From positions 1-5,331 of the forward strand of contig JACQXP010000083.1 of the NCBI GenBank assembly GCA_016208645.1: a DNA stretch of 5,331 nucleotides, given 5' to 3'. A program made the translations under genes and the position numbers. Numbering within the stretch: position 1 is the first letter of the stretch; each line of letters opens with the position of its first letter. Under the pieces are notes generated by a model. The model ran no database searches and was not told the DNA's origin. It worked only from the letters and a program-made list of their open reading frames with translations. This DNA is from Candidatus Methylomirabilota bacterium. GTDB taxonomy: Bacteria; Methylomirabilota; Methylomirabilia; Methylomirabilales; 2-02-FULL-66-22. Shown in pieces: positions 4,917 to 5,331 of the stretch.

Positions 4917-5331
4917 TCAGCGCTGCCGGATGCGGAAGTTCCCCTCCGCGTCGTTGTAGCGTTCGGTCTGGACCCCCTCCAGGACGTTCAGGCTGACCTC
5001 GGCCCGGTAGGCCACCAGGCTGCCCGGCTCCAGGTGGCCGATGTAGGTGGTCTTGCCGTCCCAGTCGTACACGCTGATGTGCGCGTGGACGTCACCGCCG
5101 ATGACGGAGCCCTGGACGCTTCCCAGCTCGATGGCGCCGGTGAAGCTCCAGTACTTGTCCACGGGTTGGACCGCGGTGGTGGTGATGGTGTGCAGGTGGA
5201 CCCGCTGAAGCGACCCGATGCCGCCCGTGATGGCGGCGGTGTCGATCCGTTCCTTCTTCACGACCTCTTGCAGTCCCTCCAGCAGCAGGTCATCCCGGTC
5301 GAACATCACCAGGATGGCCCGCGGGGTCGTC
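4917..5331 (-). CDS. PPC/DUF296-domain protein (5' end beyond window)
   Basis: This is a single-domain protein of the plant and prokaryote conserved (PPC, DUF296) family, for which DNA binding is known in plant AT-hook relatives and only presumed in bacteria. The 137 visible residues cover nearly the whole domain: RAILVMFDRDDLLLEGLQEV is the opening strand and first helix, AAITGGIGSLQRVHLH the glycine-rich turn and strand, ELGSVQGSVI the next strand, and VHAHISVYD with IGHLEPGS the signature. The three histidines in HAH and GHL correspond to positions that bind metal in crystallised bacterial relatives. The frame is open to the right edge (ACG ACC CCG upstream of GTG ATG), and the opening strand RAILVMF begins before the internal GTG/ATG, so the true start lies outside. 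The gene ends 149 bases before the dehydrogenase, on the same strand. Its role is unknown. Confidence 0.85.
   Translation of the reverse strand, partial: TTPRAILVMFDRDDLLLEGLQEVVKKERIDTAAITGGIGSLQRVHLHTITTTAVQPVDKYWSFTGAIELGSVQGSVIGGDVHAHISVYDWDGKTTYIGHLEPGSLVAYRAEVSLNVLEGVQTERYNDAEGNFRIRQR

Overview
The window is high-GC bacterial chromosome with compact genes and G/C-ending codons. The gene set is a PrmA methyltransferase, an ECF sigma factor with a zinc-type anti-sigma factor, a 3-hydroxyacyl-CoA dehydrogenase and a PPC/DUF296 protein. It suggests an environmental bacterium of the Methylomirabilota/Rokubacteria, Acidobacteriota or deltaproteobacterial kind. That placement rests on the feel of the protein sequences only and is weak.

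Layout, left to right. At 1-174 (minus) is the N-terminus of a family 2 glycosyltransferase that runs off the left edge, preceded by a possible 21-codon ORF (190-255) with a perfect Shine-Dalgarno. About 580 bases with no recognisable gene follow. A consensus-like promoter (838-867) then leads rightwards into an ECF sigma factor (955-1569) and a small soluble zinc-binding anti-sigma factor (1624-1869). This pair ends at a GC-rich stem-loop. Directly behind it lies a plus-strand remnant (1880-2149) of the C-terminal part of a redoxin/peroxiredoxin-like protein without its catalytic half.

Everything from about 2090 to the right edge reads leftwards: PPC-domain protein (partial, 4917-5331), 3-hydroxyacyl-CoA dehydrogenase (3823-4767), ribbon-helix-helix antitoxin (3374-3610), MazF/PemK toxin (2959-3381) and ribosomal protein L11 methyltransferase PrmA (core 2090-2983). 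The toxin-antitoxin pair overlaps by 8 bases. It has its own promoter, whose -10 box lies inside a perfect 10-bp inverted repeat, as expected for an autorepressed operon. The toxin frame then overlaps the start of prmA by 25 bases, so prmA probably depends at least partly on the toxin-antitoxin promoter.

The most unusual part is the convergent junction near 2080-2100. The PrmA frame does not stop where the family ends but stays open for 127 more codons, antisense to the redoxin remnant and the anti-sigma gene. Three stop codons sit in one neighbouring frame exactly where PrmA should finish. The toxin also carries a non-family tail compatible with a one-base frame change. I found no CRISPR array, tRNA, rRNA or insertion sequence, and no wholly new multi-gene system. 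The best leads are the toxin-antitoxin/prmA coupling, the broken redoxin next to a sigma/anti-sigma pair, and a dehydrogenase whose cofactor pocket suggests NADP(H).
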